A DNA stretch of 5,467 bases from Phycisphaerales bacterium (GTDB lineage: Bacteria > Planctomycetota > Phycisphaerae > Tepidisphaerales > Tepidisphaeraceae), in NCBI GenBank assembly GCA_028288775.1, contig JAQGHP010000599.1, forward strand, positions 1 through 5,467, in the 5' to 3' direction. The translations under genes were made by a program, and so were the position numbers. Below the pieces are notes generated by a model that saw only the letters and a list, made by a program, of their open reading frames with translations, was not told where the DNA came from and did no database searches. This document shows, in pieces, positions 4,618-5,467 of this stretch (position 1 is its first letter; each line of letters begins with the position of its first letter).

Positions 4618-5274
4618 TCAGCGTCGCGATTCCGGCCCCGGCGACAGATTCACCTGGAATGATAGCTGCTCCAACTGCACCGCCAGATCCACGCTGTTGA
4701 GCGCCACGCCCCGCGGCACCGTGAGCGACACCGGGGCGAAATTCAGCAGCCCGCGCACGCCCGCGGCTACCAGTTGGTCCGCCACCTCCTGTGCGTTGTC
4801 AGCGGGCACGGCCACGATCCCCAGCCGCACCGATTGCTTGTGCGCGGTCGTCTCCAATTCGCTCAGTGGCTGAATCGAAAACGGCCCCAGCTTTTTCCCC
4901 ACCTTCGACGGATCGTTGTCGAACACCGCCACGAGCTTGAAGCCTTTGGAACTGAAGCCGCGATAGGCCGAGAGCGCCCGGCCGAGGTTGCCTGCCCCGA
5001 CCATGACCACGTTCCACGTCTTATCGGTCCCGAGAATATGGCGAACCTGCCCGATGAGGTCGTCCACGCGGTAGCCGATGCCGGGGTGGCCGAACTGGCC
5101 GAAGTAGGCCAAATCCTTTCGCACCTGAGCATCCGTTAGGCCCAGGCTTTCGCCCAGTTGCTTGCTGGAGATCGTCCGGCGATCTTTCTTCTTGAAGCTC
5201 TCAAGTTGGCGCAAGTAGAGGCTCAGTCGCCGCACTGCGGGATCGGGAACGGAATCCGGTCTGGGCTGGTCCAT
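4618..5274 (-). CDS. rex: Redox-sensing transcriptional repressor Rex
   Basis: Rex is a homodimeric repressor that senses the NADH/NAD+ ratio. NAD+ favours DNA binding, and NADH releases it, derepressing fermentation and respiration genes. With ATG 5274 as start the protein has 218 residues, close to B. subtilis Rex (about 215). The N-terminal winged helix (about 12-70) opens with AVRRLSLYLRQLE and carries TISSKQLGESLGLTDAQVRKDL followed by YFGQFGHPGIGYRV (57-70), the family's hallmark. The Rossmann domain has GAGNLG at 93-98, the dinucleotide glycine motif, and an acidic D119 in VFDND after the second strand. The segment VDLAVQLEQLSFQV (195-208) is the C-terminal helix that swaps between subunits. 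ATG 5274 is preferred over ATG 5322 because it lies 11 nt after the upstream stop, restores family length and drops an unconserved leader. No Rex-type TTGTGAA...TTCACAA operator is seen, so autoregulation is not shown here. Confidence 0.95.
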   Translation of the reverse strand: MDQPRPDSVPDPAVRRLSLYLRQLESFKKKDRRTISSKQLGESLGLTDAQVRKDLAYFGQFGHPGIGYRVDDLIGQVRHILGTDKTWNVVMVGAGNLGRALSAYRGFSSKGFKLVAVFDNDPSKVGKKLGPFSIQPLSELETTAHKQSVRLGIVAVPADNAQEVADQLVAAGVRGLLNFAPVSLTVPRGVALNSVDLAVQLEQLSFQVNLSPGPESRR

Positions 5275-5285
5275 GTGCGGGCGGA

Positions 5286-5467
5286 TTATTTCATGCCGCC
5301 GATGGGCGTCAAGTCCGGCCATTTCCTTGACACGTTTTCGGGCATCTGATAGCGTTCGTCCCCTCCCGCTTCGTGCCAGGACCGCGGACCGACGGCGGGC
5401 TTGGGCTGGTCCGCACCCTCGGAGATTCGCACTTGAGTCATCACCGCCTGAGCCGCCGCCTGTTGGT
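5286..5467 (-). CDS. C-terminal part of an unrecognised gene upstream of rex
   Basis: A minus-strand frame enters from the right edge and stays open for 59 codons to TAA at 5286-5288, 11 nt before the rex start. About three quarters of its codons end in G or C, as expected for a coding frame here. The visible peptide is hydrophilic, starts Ala/Gln-rich (QQAAAQAV), contains DQPKPAVGPRSWHE and ends PDLTPIGGMK. No motif identifies the family; it reads like a flexible C-terminal tail. Alternatively ATG at 5441 could begin a complete 51-residue protein, with AGGCGG close before it. The tight spacing suggests cotranscription with rex. Confidence 0.5.
   Translation of the reverse strand, partial: QQAAAQAVMTQVRISEGADQPKPAVGPRSWHEAGGDERYQMPENVSRKWPDLTPIGGMK

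Noticed and set aside
5327..5355. Plus-strand promoter TTGACA, 17-bp spacer, TAGCGT
   Set aside because: The -35 match is perfect, but the -10 matches only three of six bases and the element sits inside a coding frame on the other strand with no plus-strand gene after it.

Overview
This 5.5-kb, GC-rich window carries six genes or gene fragments, all read on the minus strand. It looks like part of a bacterial chromosome. The bacterial-type ProRS with an editing insert, the redox repressor Rex, the weak or absent Shine-Dalgarno sites at several starts, the Pro-rich small membrane protein and the style of the intergenic repeats all recall Planctomycetota (Phycisphaerae-like). That assignment is inference from general familiarity, because no marker here is decisive.

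In transcription order (right to left): (1) the 3' end of an unrecognised gene (5286-5467); (2) rex, a redox-sensing NADH/NAD+-responsive repressor (4618-5274), starting 11 nt after the upstream stop; (3) a 746-bp gene-free interval (3872-4617) built almost wholly of structured repeats; (4) proS, prolyl-tRNA synthetase (2096-3871); (5) a 49-codon small ORF (1909-2058); (6) a 219-aa membrane protein of unknown function (1218-1877), with a hairpin on its stop codon; (7) a class I SAM-dependent methyltransferase (1-986) that runs off the left edge with probably only a few residues missing.

The rex-proS interval is the most unusual part. It is a large imperfect palindrome centred on GAGCTC at 4254-4259. 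Going outward in both directions the same modules recur in the same order: a 7-nt-period array, a GGGTGAGGGG-type tail, a CT/GA-rich hairpin, a paired GC-rich double hairpin, a spacer, and an 80-bp hairpin with 27-bp arms. The two double hairpins differ at three base pairs, and each change is compensated on the opposite arm. The two 80-bp hairpins carry the same loop in opposite orientations although their right flanks match in the same orientation, which suggests loop inversion or independent insertion. A third, truncated copy of the CT/GA hairpin and another 7-nt array lie next to the proS ribosome binding site.

The genes do not form an obvious pathway. The rex-proS adjacency is interrupted by the repeat cluster and a possible terminator, so co-regulation is doubtful. 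ProS, the small ORF and the membrane protein are close enough (37 and 31 nt) to be one transcript, ending at the hairpin at 1188-1219. The methyltransferase has its own ribosome binding site after a 231-bp gap and may be a separate unit.
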